In this document: positions 10,091 to 21,120 of the stretch, in pieces
Layout: every line of letters begins with the position of its first letter
How positions within the stretch are numbered: position 1 is the first letter of the stretch
From: Melastoma dodecandrum
Lineage: Eukaryota > Streptophyta > Magnoliopsida > Myrtales > Melastomataceae
DNA length: 64,000 nucleotides
Assembly: GCA_029817715.1 (NCBI GenBank)
Contig: JARUPY010000290.1
Span: 992,001 to 1,056,000 of the forward strand
Direction: 5' to 3'
Notes under the pieces: generated by a model
Databases searched by the model: none
What the model saw: only the letters and a program-made list of their open reading frames with translations
Told to the model about the DNA's origin: nothing
Program-made: the position numbers and the translations under genes

Positions 10091-10096
10091 TTTATT
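10091..10096 (-). terminator. Poly(A) signal of the antisense gene
   Basis: AATAAA on the minus strand, 40 bp past the TAA stop (10136-10138) of the antisense gene. The distance and the exact hexamer suit a plant near-upstream element. It lies in the short gap between pol and the antisense gene. Confidence 0.55.
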
Positions 10097-10135
10097 CAGT
10101 AAAACAAAAAACAATGGAATTGCATTGTTCTTTGG

Positions 10136-10723
10136 TTACAAATCTAATTTCCATAACCCGCCAACTTCTTTGAAATCGAGGACAAGGGATTTACGAGTTC
10201 GTTGCTTCGCGTTCACCTTGTTTCGCTGGGCATAAAGGTCAACGACCTTTTCTCTATCCTTCTCAGCATTGGCCTCCAGCTCCTCGATTTCTTGAGTATT
10301 GATCGACGCAAGCTGCCGAGTCAGGTCATTCTTGAGGTTCGTGTAGAACTCTATCTGTCTCTCTGCCTCGGTCAGCTTCTCTTGCACATCGACCAAACGT
10401 TGGCGGGCGTCCTGTGCGGCTTTAGAGGCCTGCCCTCGAGCTTCATTGATCAACTGAATCTTCGAGTCAGTCGAGTCCAAGGTGAGCAGGTCGGCGTAGT
10501 AATCCCTCCAGCGGGTCCAGTACGTCGACCTGAAGCTCTTGCAGGCCCCCAATATTTCGTCCGTGACCCGAGGGGATGTCTCGATCCTCTTCAACAACTT
10601 CTGCATCCTCCTAAATTCGTTGACTAAGGGGTCGATGAGCAGAAGTTGGCAAAGTTCTTCGATATCCTCGTGAAGCTTCACCCACGGGTCTTTGGTCGAC
10701 CTAGAAGTCGCCACAGCAGGATC
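10136..10723 (-). CDS. Antisense gene exon 6: coiled-coil C-terminus
   Basis: 195 codons from the acceptor CTTCAG|GATCCT to TAA 10136-10138. The protein begins DPAVATSRSTKDPWVKLHED, then has a helical, charge-rich stretch with heptad-like spacing from about residue 95 to 185 (EKLTEAERQIEFYTNL, ELEANAEKDREKV), the look of a long coiled coil. There are no internal stops. The junction with exon 5 is in phase. Self-association or binding to other proteins is possible, but no specific partner can be named. Confidence 0.7.
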   Translation of the reverse strand, partial: DPAVATSRSTKDPWVKLHEDIEELCQLLLIDPLVNEFRRMQKLLKRIETSPRVTDEILGACKSFRSTYWTRWRDYYADLLTLDSTDSKIQLINEARGQASKAAQDARQRLVDVQEKLTEAERQIEFYTNLKNDLTRQLASINTQEIEELEANAEKDREKVVDLYAQRNKVNAKQRTRKSLVLDFKEVGGLWKLDL

Positions 10724-11822
10724 CTGAAGAATAAGAGGCAAAATATTATTAAACAATACCCTAAAAGGCAACGACCTCGTGCGATCGAATACTTACCTCT
10801 GGAGGCAATTTATCCCCGGAGCTCTCATCCGAAGAAGAAGGGGGAGTAGGGATCTTTTGTCGGCCAGCGGGCACCTTCACCCTCTTCGGACGAGCCTATA
10901 AGGAGGGATACAAGAACCTCAGTTAAAATCACAATGATACTACTATGTTTAAAACAAGAACACATACCAACGCTGGTGTAGGAGTTTGGACTGGAGGAGA
11001 AGGAATAGCTTGATTTTCTTCCTCACAAGTCGACCGGGTCGGTGGGTCGACCAGGACCGCGACATCCAGAACAACCTGTTCTTCTTGAACCAAGGCCTCA
11101 GGGATGTGCTGTTCCTGAAACGGAATACGACGCAGAACCAAAAGTTCATATATGAACTAAGGTAAGGATACACCAGCTGAGAGCTAAACTTACCTTGGCG
11201 ATCGAAGCCTTTGAACTTTGGCCCAAGCTGTGGAAGATAAGCTGATGGCAATCCTTGTCCGAAGCCTCTCCCTAGACAATATGATATGGGTCAGATATGA
11301 AAACTCAAAACAAAAACTGGAATCACCAAAGTCTTACCTCTGCGGCCGGTTGTTGTGGAGCGTCGATTACAGCAGAAGACACTGGCACCACAGCCGGTGC
11401 CCTAGTAGATGAGGTCGCCATTGAAGCGGTTGGCGACCTGGATGGGGTCGCCGCTGCTGTAGTTGGCGACCTGGATGGGGTCGCCGCTGCAATAGTTTGC
11501 GACCTCCGAGCGGAAGTCGCCACCTTCACCAGCCTCTTCCTCTGGGATAGAGGCATCTCCTCAAGATCTTCTTCTTCGGCCGCCTTGCGCTTTGGAGCGC
11601 TTTTAGATCGAGCCTTAGAGGGGTCACCTGCGGCTGTTTCCCTGGAGCTCGCGACTTTAGCCTTCCCCTTGCCAGTCGACTTGAGTCTGGAAGGAGCAGG
11701 AGCAAGGGGGGCTTTAGGCTTGGGTTTTCCAGGGGCCCGAGGAAGCGCTGATCCTGAGAAGGAGAAAGCTTATAATTAAATATTACGAAACCAATACTTT
11801 TAGAGTAAAGCTAAGTCTTTAC

Positions 11823-13328
11823 CTCTTGCTTTGATATGCGCGTCATCTACATAAAAATCAGGCTCCTTGGAAACCTCCAAGAAATGCATCAGGACCCGCA
11901 GCTCTTCATAAGTAGCCGACCACAGCACAGTGAAGAACTGTGTGGCGAAACGGGCAGAAGTATCAGACGGGAATTCCATCTGGGAGAGCTGCGCCTTGTG
12001 ATTGAGCAAGTCGAAGGTCCTCGGATCAATTGACTTGCACGCAATCCTCTTCGCCCTGTCCCCGTACAAGCCGCCGGTAGGTCGGCAAGTGGAACTGCTA
12101 CACCCTGGATAAACCCAAACTGCCTTGCACACAGCTGAGGGTTATAGACTTCAAAGGTCAGGTAGCCGTCGAAGATAACTGGCAGATCTCTGCGGGTCAA
12201 TACCCCATTCCAGAAGCCACGAGCAGCTTGAAGATTAATTTCCTGAGCAAATGTCTTGCCGCCTGGAAAGGGTGCCCAGTTGCGTCGATCTACCCTGCCG
12301 AAGTCGACTATGTGCTTCATGTGGCCAGTGATCGATGTCATAAGCCATTGATCCTTCCGCTGGCAGCACTGATCTAGGATGGTCTCCCCATAATAGGAGG
12401 ATTCAAGGGGCGAAGAAGGACCTTTGAACCCGGTCAATCCCGGCATCCACATGGCCGACCAGAGATGGACTAGCCAGAGCAACCCTCCCGCTGGATGTTT
12501 TGGAAATGGCTTGATTTGAGTCGTTGCTCTGTCCAGATCATGGTAAAGAAGACCCAAGATGAAGGGGCCCTAGGAGATTTCTTCATTGGTCTCCCTCAGA
12601 AAATTGGCTACCGCATAAGAAGTGTGGCTAACCTTCTTCCCAGGGAAGCAATAAACAAACTTGCTCAACCAGGTGCTGAGAAACTCGACCTCTTCCCGGG
12701 CGCCAAAACCTTCGGTCGACAACTTCTCATCTGACCTCTTGCCTGCTGAGGCCATTTTCAGGTGCCTGCTCACCACCTCCATGTACTGAAGGGCGCCCTT
12801 GGGATTAATATCACCTGCCTGAGAGTATTGTCGAACAGGGAGGCCATTGACTTTGCACCTGGTCAAAATCTTCACATCTGCCAATGTAACAGACATAGGA
12901 CCTTCCGGGAAATAGAAGCAGTTGACAGCAGAGTTCCAAAAAGGCAGCATGGCCGAACAAACCCTAGGGTCACAGTTCTTATCTGCCACGGACATCCTAA
13001 AGAATCTCAGAATCTTCTGAGTCCTAAACCTCTCTGTAAAATGCTCCTCCCACATCTCAAGCCAGTCTACCATCTCGGACTTAGAGGCAGAGGGAAAACA
13101 CAGGAAGGATCCCTGACCTTCCCAGTTGAGGGGATCGACGAAGTCGGGATGGCAAATCGGGATGGGCTTCTCAGTGACGAGATAGTTGAGCGGCACCGTC
13201 CCCGGGAAAAGATGCTCCGGCAAGATAGGTCCGAGAGTGACACCCGATCCCTGTTCCTCCACGACCGGAACGGGTCCGGTTTGCCCCGCACGCAAATTAT
13301 GGAACTCAAAACACTTAAAAGTTGACAT
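11823..13328 (-). CDS. Antisense gene exon 1: plant mobile domain (aminotransferase-like)
   Basis: From ATG 13328 the frame reads MSTFKCFEFHNLRAG and runs to the GT donor at 11822-11821 (GCAAGAG|GTAAAG). A typical PMD core is visible: MLPFWNSAVNCFYFPEGP followed by MSVTLADVKILTRCKVNGLP at about residues 150-190, matching the family pattern of Phe-x-Leu/Phe-Pro-x-Gly-Glu/Pro, then Thr-Leu-x-Asp-Val. PMD domains occur in host MAIL/MAIN proteins and in several transposon families. The frame is broken by TAG 12570-12572 and by a one-base shift near 12070-12095, after which the correct frame (about 12090-11823) is again protein-like. Outside these two sites the codons are clean. Confidence 0.75.
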
Positions 13329-13462
13329 CTTTTTAAGGATCGAAAGAGTTTTGAAGAGGGAGACGAATAGTTTTCTGGGAAGCGAGGGTTTCTGTTTTCT
13401 TGAAGAAGATGGAGAAGTGTTGAGCAAGGAAGAAAAGTGCGGGAAAAGAGGGATGACTCTCC

Positions 13463-13470
13463 TTTATATA
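13463..13470 (-). promoter_or_regulatory. TATA box of the antisense gene
   Basis: TATATAAA on the minus strand, 135 bp before ATG 13328 and only 55 bp inside the 3' LTR boundary (13525). It would place transcription start near 13435. The sequence sits in element-internal DNA, so the promoter belongs to the element and is not LTR-derived. Confidence 0.6.
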
Positions 13471-13510
13471 AGGCATGATTTCTGCTGAGTCGACACAGCC
13501 AACCCAGCAT

Positions 13511-13520
13511 AAAAGGGGGG
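13511..13520 (+). other. Polypurine tract of the Tat element
   Basis: AAAAGGGGGG lies 4 bp before the 3' LTR, in the usual place for plus-strand priming. Confidence 0.8.
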
Positions 13521-13524
13521 CTTA

Positions 13525-14560
13525 TGTTGACATGGCAAATAATTTTGGGCCTGAACTTAGAACAGAAACCCAGTAATCCTTCAAGTCATACTCCGAGTCG
13601 GCCCGAGATGCAGTCGTCATTAGGTCGACTCATGACAAAGTCGACTAGGTCGACTCATGACGAAGTCGACTAGGTCGACTTATGAACGGGGTCGACTAGG
13701 TCGACTCACAACGGAAGAATATGGTAATCAAAGTCAACCAAGATGACTCGACAGTAGCTAGGCCTACTAGTAGGGTCAAGTCGACGGAATTTTGGATAAG
13801 TCGACCAAGTCGATCGTAGTCCGTACAGATCAGTCAAGTCGACAAAATTGAGATAAATTTATTTTCAAACACGTTTGTGAAGGATCGTAACTGATCTTAA
13901 ATATCCAGGAACGTGATCCCATATATCAAGGGGGTTGTTAAGACACTCCCACGATATTAGGGATCACGATCTATAACACGATCTGCAAAAACGATCTATC
14001 TGTTACGTGTTAATCACGTACAAGTCCTCTATAAATAGCAAAGGAATTTTTAAGAAAAGGACACGACCATACACAGCCAAAACTCTGAAGTTTGTTCGTC
14101 AACCTTAGGAATTAGATGCCCTGACCCGGTTTATAGGTCAATTACCCTTCCACCGACAGAGTGAGCTCGTAGGGCCTTTGCCGTCAATCCTCCGCCAGCG
14201 ACACCACCGACGAAGTGAGCTCGTAGGGCCTTCGTCACAACTCTCCACCAGCGACCACCCCCGACGAAGCGAGCTTCCAAGGCCTTCGTCACGACCTTCC
14301 GCCAGCAACCACCACAGACGGAGCAAGCTTCCAAGGCCTTCGTCACGCGTTCTCCGCCGCTACAAGATCCCACATCGTCACCACCGTTTCCCTTTTTCCC
14401 TTTTAATGGCTGTAAGCCCTTTACTTTTAATTCTCTAAAGATTGTAAGACTTGCATTATTTCTGTATAAAGTTAGCGCATCTTCTTACTGGCGACCACAA
14501 TACAACTACTGTGAGTCCATTGCCAAATATTTCCGACGTGATCCGTTCCGTGCGCGAACA
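13525..14560 (+). repeat. 3' LTR of the Tat element
   Basis: 1036 bp, the same length and ends as the 5' LTR. Differences by eye include ACGTATT/ACGTGTT, GCAGAGG/GCAAAGG, CTCTAAAG/CTCTGAAG, GAGCGAGC/GAGCAAGC, CTCGGCC/CTCCGCC and TTAGTGC/TTAGCGC. The duplication ACTTC follows at 14561-14565. Confidence 0.95.
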
Positions 14561-14565
14561 ACTTC

Positions 14566-16082
14566 ATCCCCCGAGAGCAATCGAAAGAAGCTAATTTAGG
14601 AGCCAAAGGAGTTGTCCATATCGTTCATGCATCAAATGGCAATCAAAAGAAGATTCCCCCAACCCCGACACATTCTACTGTCCTATCCGAATGCACCCAC
14701 CGCCACCACTTCCACCATACTTTAATGCCATATTAAGCTCTGGATCCCACACTCCCCGAAACCCTAAACCCGCGAGGGGAGTCGTCATTGGGAGTTCGAT
14801 GAACTCGCCGTATTCGTGTGCTTTATGTAGAGGGTTTATGTTACGTGTGTTTATAAATACATGTATGCTTAGAAGGGACACAAAAGTCGTTCGTATCCCA
14901 ATCCCGGTGCAAAAGTTTGGGGTGGCCGAAGATCGGATCGGATGTCTTGCTAAAGGAGGGAAGGGGAACCTCTTTCATGTATATTTTCTCTTCTCATGAT
15001 GGCTATTTGTCCCCACTAGAACATAATCTCTCCTCTCCAAATGGGGACACGACCCTTTGAACCCAAAAAAAATATGATTATCATACCCCAATTCCGACCC
15101 CCGGGACTTTGTCCTGGTTTTGACCACATCATTCCTACTCCCAATTTGTTACTAATCTTTTACATTCCGCTATTTACAGGGATCGAATAAGGCGCGGGTA
15201 GTCGTTCTAAATCAGAACCTCTTACCTTCTTTTAAATTGGCGTTTCCTCCGTGTATATGCCCGGCTTCGGTCCATCCGCGACGTTATTGGTCACTGTTTA
15301 ATAACATAAATACTGGGCCACAGATCTTTGTCACATCTGTGAATTAATGGCTCAAAATACAGGCCCAAAGGACGAGAATCCAATGAGGAGGTGGAAATGG
15401 AAACACACCAGGCGAAGGCTTGCTGGACGAAGTAGCCGCGAAGTGACAAGGATACCAGACAACGGGTGTCAAGGAACAGCGCAAGCGACAAGCGACAGTT
15501 GGTTGAGCGAGCGAAGAAACTCTATGGCGAAGGCCAATGGGCCACACGATCGATCAACTTAGCTGTTAAGGAAGACTCTAGAAGATCTCAGGATTCGGAA
15601 GGAGATTGTTGACAAGATAACTCATATGGAAAAGAAATATTCAATGGAGACCGGCAGGAAATGAAGCGTAATATATGTGCAATATTTCTTTACCGTATAT
15701 ATGTAAGTCTAGCTTAATATAAATACTTGTTCTTAGGCATTGTACAAAACACCTCTCTACAGACGGATATATTGTTAATTTATCTTTTCAAGAATTCCAG
15801 CGTTCAAGCTCTCTTTGTGCTCCTGCGTTCTTGCTCACTTCCGAAGACAACGTCGATGGCGTCCGTAAGTGCTTCCGCTTAAGGTTGTTCATCTGTTGTC
15901 TTCCCTCTTTTCTTTCATTTCATACAACGACCACATATTCAACGAATCCTTCGGGTACCAGTTGTCCGTAGTACCAGAGATTTCCGACGTATTTGGATCC
16001 GGCTTGTCCGCTGTCACTTCCGGAGTAACAGTCACGTGTGGCCTGTTCTCATTTTGATGGTACGTGGGCGTGTGAAGAGTAC
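14566..16082. other. Intergenic, no gene recognised
   Basis: Unique-looking DNA. 15564-15860 has LTR-like composition: TGTTAAGG start, TATAAATAC near 15718, T-rich leader before ATGGCGTCC. No partner repeat or target duplication was found. Short ORFs (for example 15347-15562) show no domain. Confidence 0.4.
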
Positions 16083-16264
16083 TGTTAAGGGGCAAAGAAA
16101 CCTCCCATATCCATCTTCATACCAAATGGCTATGAACAATCCGATCATGGAGAGAAGAAGAAAAAAGAGGACGACTAATCACAAGCATACGCTCTCTCGG
16201 CCCCCACATTAATTAGTCTTGTTATTTCCCCATCTTTTATGGCTTTTGAGTCTCTATAAATAGA

Positions 16265-16380
16265 AGGATATATCTTATACATTGTGACACTGAAAGGAAT
16301 AAAAATTCTCCCCTTTTTCTCTCTCTGTCTCTTCTCTGATTTTCTTCTTCTTGTTCTCTCTCCTTTATTTTATAAAACGT
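16265..16380 (+). repeat. R/U5 part of the 5' Copia LTR
   Basis: Matches 21015-21120 closely from ACATTGTGACACTGAAAGG to TTTATTTTATAAAAC. The sequence just upstream (TATAAATAG near 16254 and before) does not match the 3' LTR U3, so the two LTRs are mosaic or very diverged. Confidence 0.75.
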
Positions 16381-16544
16381 TATTAGCACGAAGCTCTGTT
16401 GAAAAAAAAAGACGATTTTTGCTAGATTCTTCCCGCACTGAGAAGGTGGCTAAATCGACGATTCTATGGAGGTTTGTAAACGGTAATCCCACACGCGCTA
16501 TTTTAATATTGTTATTATATTTATCGAAATCTCGATAAATGGAT

Positions 16545-16765
16545 TTTATCCGAAGCGGACCTCAATCCCCCGAAGTGGATACCTGATTCTCCGAAGAGGA
16601 TCCATCGTCCCAAAAGCGGTCCATCGTCCCCAGAAGCGTATCCCCTATTCCAAAAATCATATCATTGATCATCGATTCCCAAAAGTGGATCCTGCTTCCC
16701 AGAAGTAGATCCTCGATTCCCTAAAGTTGATACTCGATTCCCAGAAGCGGAATATCATCGTTTCT
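16545..16765 (+). repeat. Degenerate 20-25 bp tandem repeat in the Copia leader or gag
   Basis: Variants of CCCAAAAGTGGATCCTGATT repeat about ten times. The same kind of repeat, encoding Ser/Pro-Lys-rich text, is found in the related minus-strand fragment at 32459-32620. Confidence 0.6.
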
Positions 16766-17294
16766 CAGAAATGAAACGATTGTAGTCGTGATTACATCAT
16801 CAATGTTAAGAAAAGGGAGAAAATGACAAGGTCGTATGTTCTCACTCTGGGTCTCGTACCTGTCGTACGAAGATCATTTTGTTTTGTTGATGTATTTGAT
16901 TGATTTTTTTTGTTGATGTATTTAAATTTTTAAATAAAATTTTATGGTTACTTAGTAATATTTTATTTTATATTTTATTAAAGAATGTGTGATTAAATAA
17001 GAAAAGGAATAAAAAAAAGCACAACGTACCGATCATTCCTTTTACAAGTGAACCTAATTATGTTTCATACAATTTATCACCAATCAAATTTCGAAAGTTG
17101 TCGTAATAAAATTTTGTAAAAGTAATTCACTCAATTGATTTCTTACTATAGGTAAGAATTTATTTCTTATCATATGTTATTTCTTAACATATATATTATG
17201 TGTCATTCAATTTAATTTACGTGTCAATATTAAAAGGAAATTTTTAATTTTGAAGAATTTTTAAAAGAAAAACATGTAAAAAAAAATTATATTG

Positions 17295-17365
17295 GGAATT
17301 GTTAAGGTTCGAACCCACACCTTTTAAGCCTACGACTCTTAACAACTCGACTAAAACAAAGCTTA
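17295..17365 (-). repeat. tRNA-like segment, possible SINE head
   Basis: On the minus strand GAGTTGTTAAGAG resembles a tRNA D-loop (box A) and GTGGGTTCGAACC, about 25 bp later, matches box B. It sits in AT-rich DNA (16880-17450) that has no Copia coding match and separates the Copia leader from pol. The flanking stems do not make a good cloverleaf, so a working tRNA is unlikely. A tRNA-derived SINE is the best guess. Confidence 0.35.
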
Positions 17366-17461
17366 ATTGTTATCGTCGTATTCTTATTATTATTATTTGC
17401 TCATGTATTTTTGTTTGTTATTAAATCTTAATATTTTATTTTATTTCATTTCAGGAAGAAA

Positions 17462-20400
17462 ATGGAGGTTCCCGGAAGCGGATTCTCAACAAATGAAAAA
17501 TGCACTTGTCTCGTAGACAACGACACATCAACACATACTATTTGGAAAAGCAAGAAATTCTTTTCCATCTTGGTAATGAATGAAACAAGTGTCAATACGA
17601 TATCTGGAAGTACAAAAATCATTGAGGGCTCCGGAATAGCAAATATCTTATTTTCCTCTAAGTCTCATAGAAATTTATTGAGTTTTAAAGATATTCGCAG
17701 AAATGGATATCACATTGCAACTTTAAGTTAAAATGCCAAATAATATTGGTGTATTACAAGTATCATCTCGGGTAAGAAATGTATATTAGAAAAACTACCC
17801 GCATGTTCCTCTGGACTATACTATGCAAATGTAAGTGTTTGTGAAATACATGCCATTACAAACCAGAAGTTTGTTGACCAAAATAATTTTATTACATGGC
17901 ATAATCGATTGGGGCATCCTAGAGCTATAGTAATGCGAAGAATAATTAATCATTCATGCGGGCATTCATTGAAAAACCAAAGGATTTTTCTCCCCAATGA
18001 ATTTTCATATGCCGCTTGTTTCCAAGGGAAGTTAATACGCATCGAGTAGATGGTCCCATGTGTGTTTATTATCAACTCGTAATCAAGCATTTGCAAGATT
18101 GCTTGATTATCAAATTACGAGCTCATTTCTTGGATTATCTAATAAAATATATTCGTCTTGATAATGCCGGAGAATTTACTTCTCGAGCTTTTATTGACTA
18201 TTATATCAATTGGAATAAGTGTTGAACATCCTGTAGCACATGTTCACACACAAAATGACCTTGAAGAGTCATTGATAAAACATCTTCAATTAATTGCAAG
18301 ACCATTACTTATGAGAACAAAACTCCGAGGTCATATTTGGGGACATACTATTTTGCACGCGGCAGAGTTAATTTGCATCAGACCAATAAATTATAATGAG
18401 GTTTCTCATTTGCAAACGATTTATGGTTAGGAACCAAATATATCTCATCTATGAATTTTCGGGTGTACAGTATATGTGCCCATTGCTCCACCACAATGCA
18501 CAAAGATGGGACCCCAAAGGAGATTAGGGATATATGTTGGATATGAATCACCGTCTATAATTAAATATTTTGAACCGTTGACGAGAGATACATTTACGGC
18601 ACGTTTTGCCGATTGTCAATTTGATGAAATGACATTTCCATCATTAAAAGGGGAAAATAAGCAGCCAAAAAAAGAAATAATCTGGCATGAGTTATCATTG
18701 GCTCACTATGATCCTCGTACAAAGCAATCTGAACTCGAAGTTCAGAAAATTATTCACTTGTAAAATTTAGCAAATCAATTGCCAGGTGCTTTTACTGACC
18801 CTAAGAAAGTGACAAAGTCTTGTATTCCAGCTGTAAATGCTCCAATAAGAATTGATGTCCCTGAAGGACAACCTAGTATTGCTAATGAGCCTAAAATGCT
18901 AGTGATACATGGTAGACCAGTCGGTTACAAAGATAAAAATCCTTGAAAAAGAAAAGAAATAAAGGCTCAAACTGAGGGAACAGTCGCTCTAGAAGAGCGT
19001 TCAGTCATTGAGATAATGATTCCAGAAGAATCACAGGTACCTGAAAAAAAAAGATATCTCTATAAATTATGTTTTGACTAAGAAGAGATGGTATCGAGAT
19101 AAAATTGACATCGATGAAAATTTTACATATGCTATAGCATACGATATTGTAAATGAAGATGATGATGATCTTGAACCAAAATCTGTTGAAGAATGTAAAC
19201 AAAGAAGTGATTTGCCGAAATGTAAAGATGCGATTGAAGCAGAATTAAAATTGCTAGAAAAACGTAAAGTTTTTGGACTTGTAGCCCGTACACTTGAAGG
19301 TGCAAAACCGATCGGTTATAAATAGATATTTGTAAGGAAAAGAAATGATAAAATTGAGATTGTCAGATATAAGGCACGACTTGTTGCCTAGGAATTCTCA
19401 CAGAGACCTGGTATTGATTATGAGGAGACATATTCTTCTGTGGTGGATGCAACAACATTTAGATATCTGATTAGTTTATCAATCCATGAGAAGTTGGAGA
19501 TGAGATTAGTGGATGTCGTTACAACATACTTATATGGTTATCTTGAAAACAATATATACATGAAACTCCCCAAAGGATTCAAAATGCCAGAAGCATATAA
19601 TTCAGATCGTCGAGACCTTTACTCGGTCAAATTATGTAGAACTCTATATGGATTGAAACAATCTGGACGTGTGTGCTATAAATGTCTCAGTAAATATTTA
19701 TTGAAAAATAGATATCAAAATGATCCAATATGTTCATATGTGTTTATTAAGAGATCTGGATCACAATTTGTAATAATTGTGTGATTTATGTTGACGATCT
19801 GAATATTATTGGAACCAGTGATGAACTGTTTGAAACAGTTGATTACCTCAAGAAAGAATTTGAGATGAAAGATCTCAGGAAAATATAGTTATGCCTTGGC
19901 TTGCAGATTAAGCATTTAGAGAATGTAATTTTTATCCATCAATCTACTTATCCATCAAAATTGCTAAAAAGATTTTATATGGATAAAGTGCATCCCTTGA
20001 ATAGTCCAATGGTCGTGAGATCGTTTGATGTAAATAAAGACACATTTCGACCTTGAATGAATGATGAATAACTAATTGTTCTGAAGTACCATATCTTAGT
20101 GCTACTGGGGCACTAATATATCTTGTTAGTCATACTAGACCTGATATATCATTCGCAGTGAATTTTTTAACGAGATATAGTTCTTCACCGATGAGAAGAC
20201 AATGGAATGGAATTAAGCATATTTTCGGTATCTTCGAGGAACTATGGACATTGGATTATATTATCTGTATATGCCTGAAGGAGAATTGATTGGATACGCA
20301 AATGCAGGATACTTATCCGACCCTCATCATGGTAAATCACAAACGGGTTATTTATTTACATGAGGTGGTACCTCTATATCATGGAGATATATGAAACGAA

Positions 20401-20756
20401 CAATTACCGCCACATCATCTAACCATTCTGAGATTATTGCAATTCATGAAGCCAGTAGAGAATGTGTATGGTTGAGATCGGTTATACGTCACATTCGATA
20501 GTCATGCGGCTTATCCGTAAATAAGAATTCCCCAACAATTTTGTATGAGGAGAATGTTGCTTGCACTGCTCAATTAAAGAGAGGATATATCAAAGGTGAA
20601 CGAACGAAACATACATCATCGAAATTCTTTTTCACTCATGATCTCCAGAAGAGTAGTGATATTGATGTTCAACAAATACGTTCATCAAAAATCTGCCAGA
20701 TTTATTCACAAAGGCTTTGCCTACAACAATTTTTAAAAGGTTCGTGTATAAATTAG
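17462..20756 (+). pseudogene. Copia pol pseudogene
   Basis: Fragments in several frames follow Copia order. 17462-17731 is the protease/pre-integrase start (KCTCLVDNDTSTHT, where the second Asp-containing motif is altered). 17890-18020 has the zinc-binding WHNRLGHP. 18150-18430 is integrase (RLDNAGEFTSRAF). 19074-19780 is RT (YGYLENNIYMKLPKGF, LYGLKQSGR), and 19790-20760 is the remaining RT/RNase H with DDLNIIGTSD. Stops and shifts separate almost every piece. The closest relative in the window is the minus fragment 31978-32604. It cannot make enzyme. Confidence 0.8.
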
Positions 20757-20898
20757 AATGCGCAAACTTGGAGATTTAAAGTGTTGTTACTAAGAGAGGG
20801 AGTAAACGTACTGTACTCTTTTTACCATGGTTTTTTTTTACCACATAGTTTTTTATGGAAAGTTTTTAACGATATCATAATGGATATTCAAGGGGGAG

Positions 20899-21120
20899 TG
20901 TTGTAAATATATTTATTGTGAATGTCCATTATGACTTTCATTTACCTCTAATTTGTGTTATATATTTTCTTTAGTTACGATTATAATTTAATTTCCTTCC
21001 ATTGTAAGTTCCCTATAATACATTGTGACACTGAAAGGAATAAAAATTCTCCCATTTTTCTCTCCCCGTCTCTTCTTTGATTTTCTTCTTCTTACTCTCT
21101 CCCCTTTATTTTATAAAACA
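20899..21120 (+). repeat. 3' LTR of the decayed Copia element
   Basis: 222 bp from TGTTGTAAAT to TATAAAACA, right after the polypurine tract AAGGGGGAG at 20890-20898. Confidence 0.75.

Larger units (their letters stand above)
10136..13328 (-). pseudogene. Antisense six-exon gene inside the Tat element: plant mobile domain plus coiled coil
   Basis: Coding exons on the minus strand: 13328-11823, 11753-11338, 11271-11194, 11114-10968, 10895-10797, 10723-10136. All five introns (69-190 bp) start GT and end AG, and every junction keeps the reading phase. Exon 1 holds a plant mobile domain (PMD), exons 2-5 a Ser/Pro/Ala-rich basic linker, exon 6 a coiled coil. A TATA box lies at 13463-13470 and AATAAA at 10091-10096, so this is a full transcription unit facing the retroelement genes. 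Two lesions are seen, both in exon 1: TAG at 12570-12572 and a one-base shift near 12070-12095. Tat elements are known to carry antisense ORFs and PMD proteins often travel with transposons; the preserved intron set is my reading. ATG 13328 was chosen because the longer frame to 13427 starts with TTG. Function unknown. Confidence 0.8.
1481..14560 (+). mobile_element. Complete Ty3/Gypsy LTR retrotransposon, Tat type, with antisense gene
   Basis: A 13,080-bp element bounded by two 1036-bp LTRs that begin TGTTGACATG and end GCGAACA. The 5-bp duplication ACTTC lies on both sides (1476-1480 and 14561-14565), so this is one undisturbed insertion. Order: LTR, primer site, gag, protease, RT, RNase H, a second RNase H, integrase, antisense gene, polypurine tract, LTR. 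A second RNase H domain upstream of integrase is a hallmark of the Tat lineage, which is also known for extra ORFs on the opposite strand. The LTRs differ at about six sites by eye (about 0.6%), so insertion was recent. Coding lesions are few: one in-frame stop and one frameshift in the sense genes. Confidence 0.95.
16083..21120 (+). mobile_element. Decayed Ty1/Copia element
   Basis: The 3' LTR is clear (20899-21120). The 5' LTR shares only its last 115 bp with it (about 16265-16380). A primer-like site TTATTAGCACGAAGCTCTG follows the 5' LTR at 16380-16400, and a polypurine tract AAGGGGGAG precedes the 3' LTR. The pol frames in between have many stops and shifts. No target duplication was found. 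The left border at 16083 is a guess from TGTTAAGG. Confidence 0.65.

Noticed and set aside
11297..11779. Plus-strand ORF of 160 codons
   Set aside because: It is the complement of antisense exon 2 and has no domain.
13067..13510. Minus ORF of 147 codons near the antisense promoter
   Set aside because: Wrong frame relative to the PMD exon and spans the TATA box.
17295..17365. Functional tRNA gene
   Set aside because: Acceptor and anticodon stems do not pair well.
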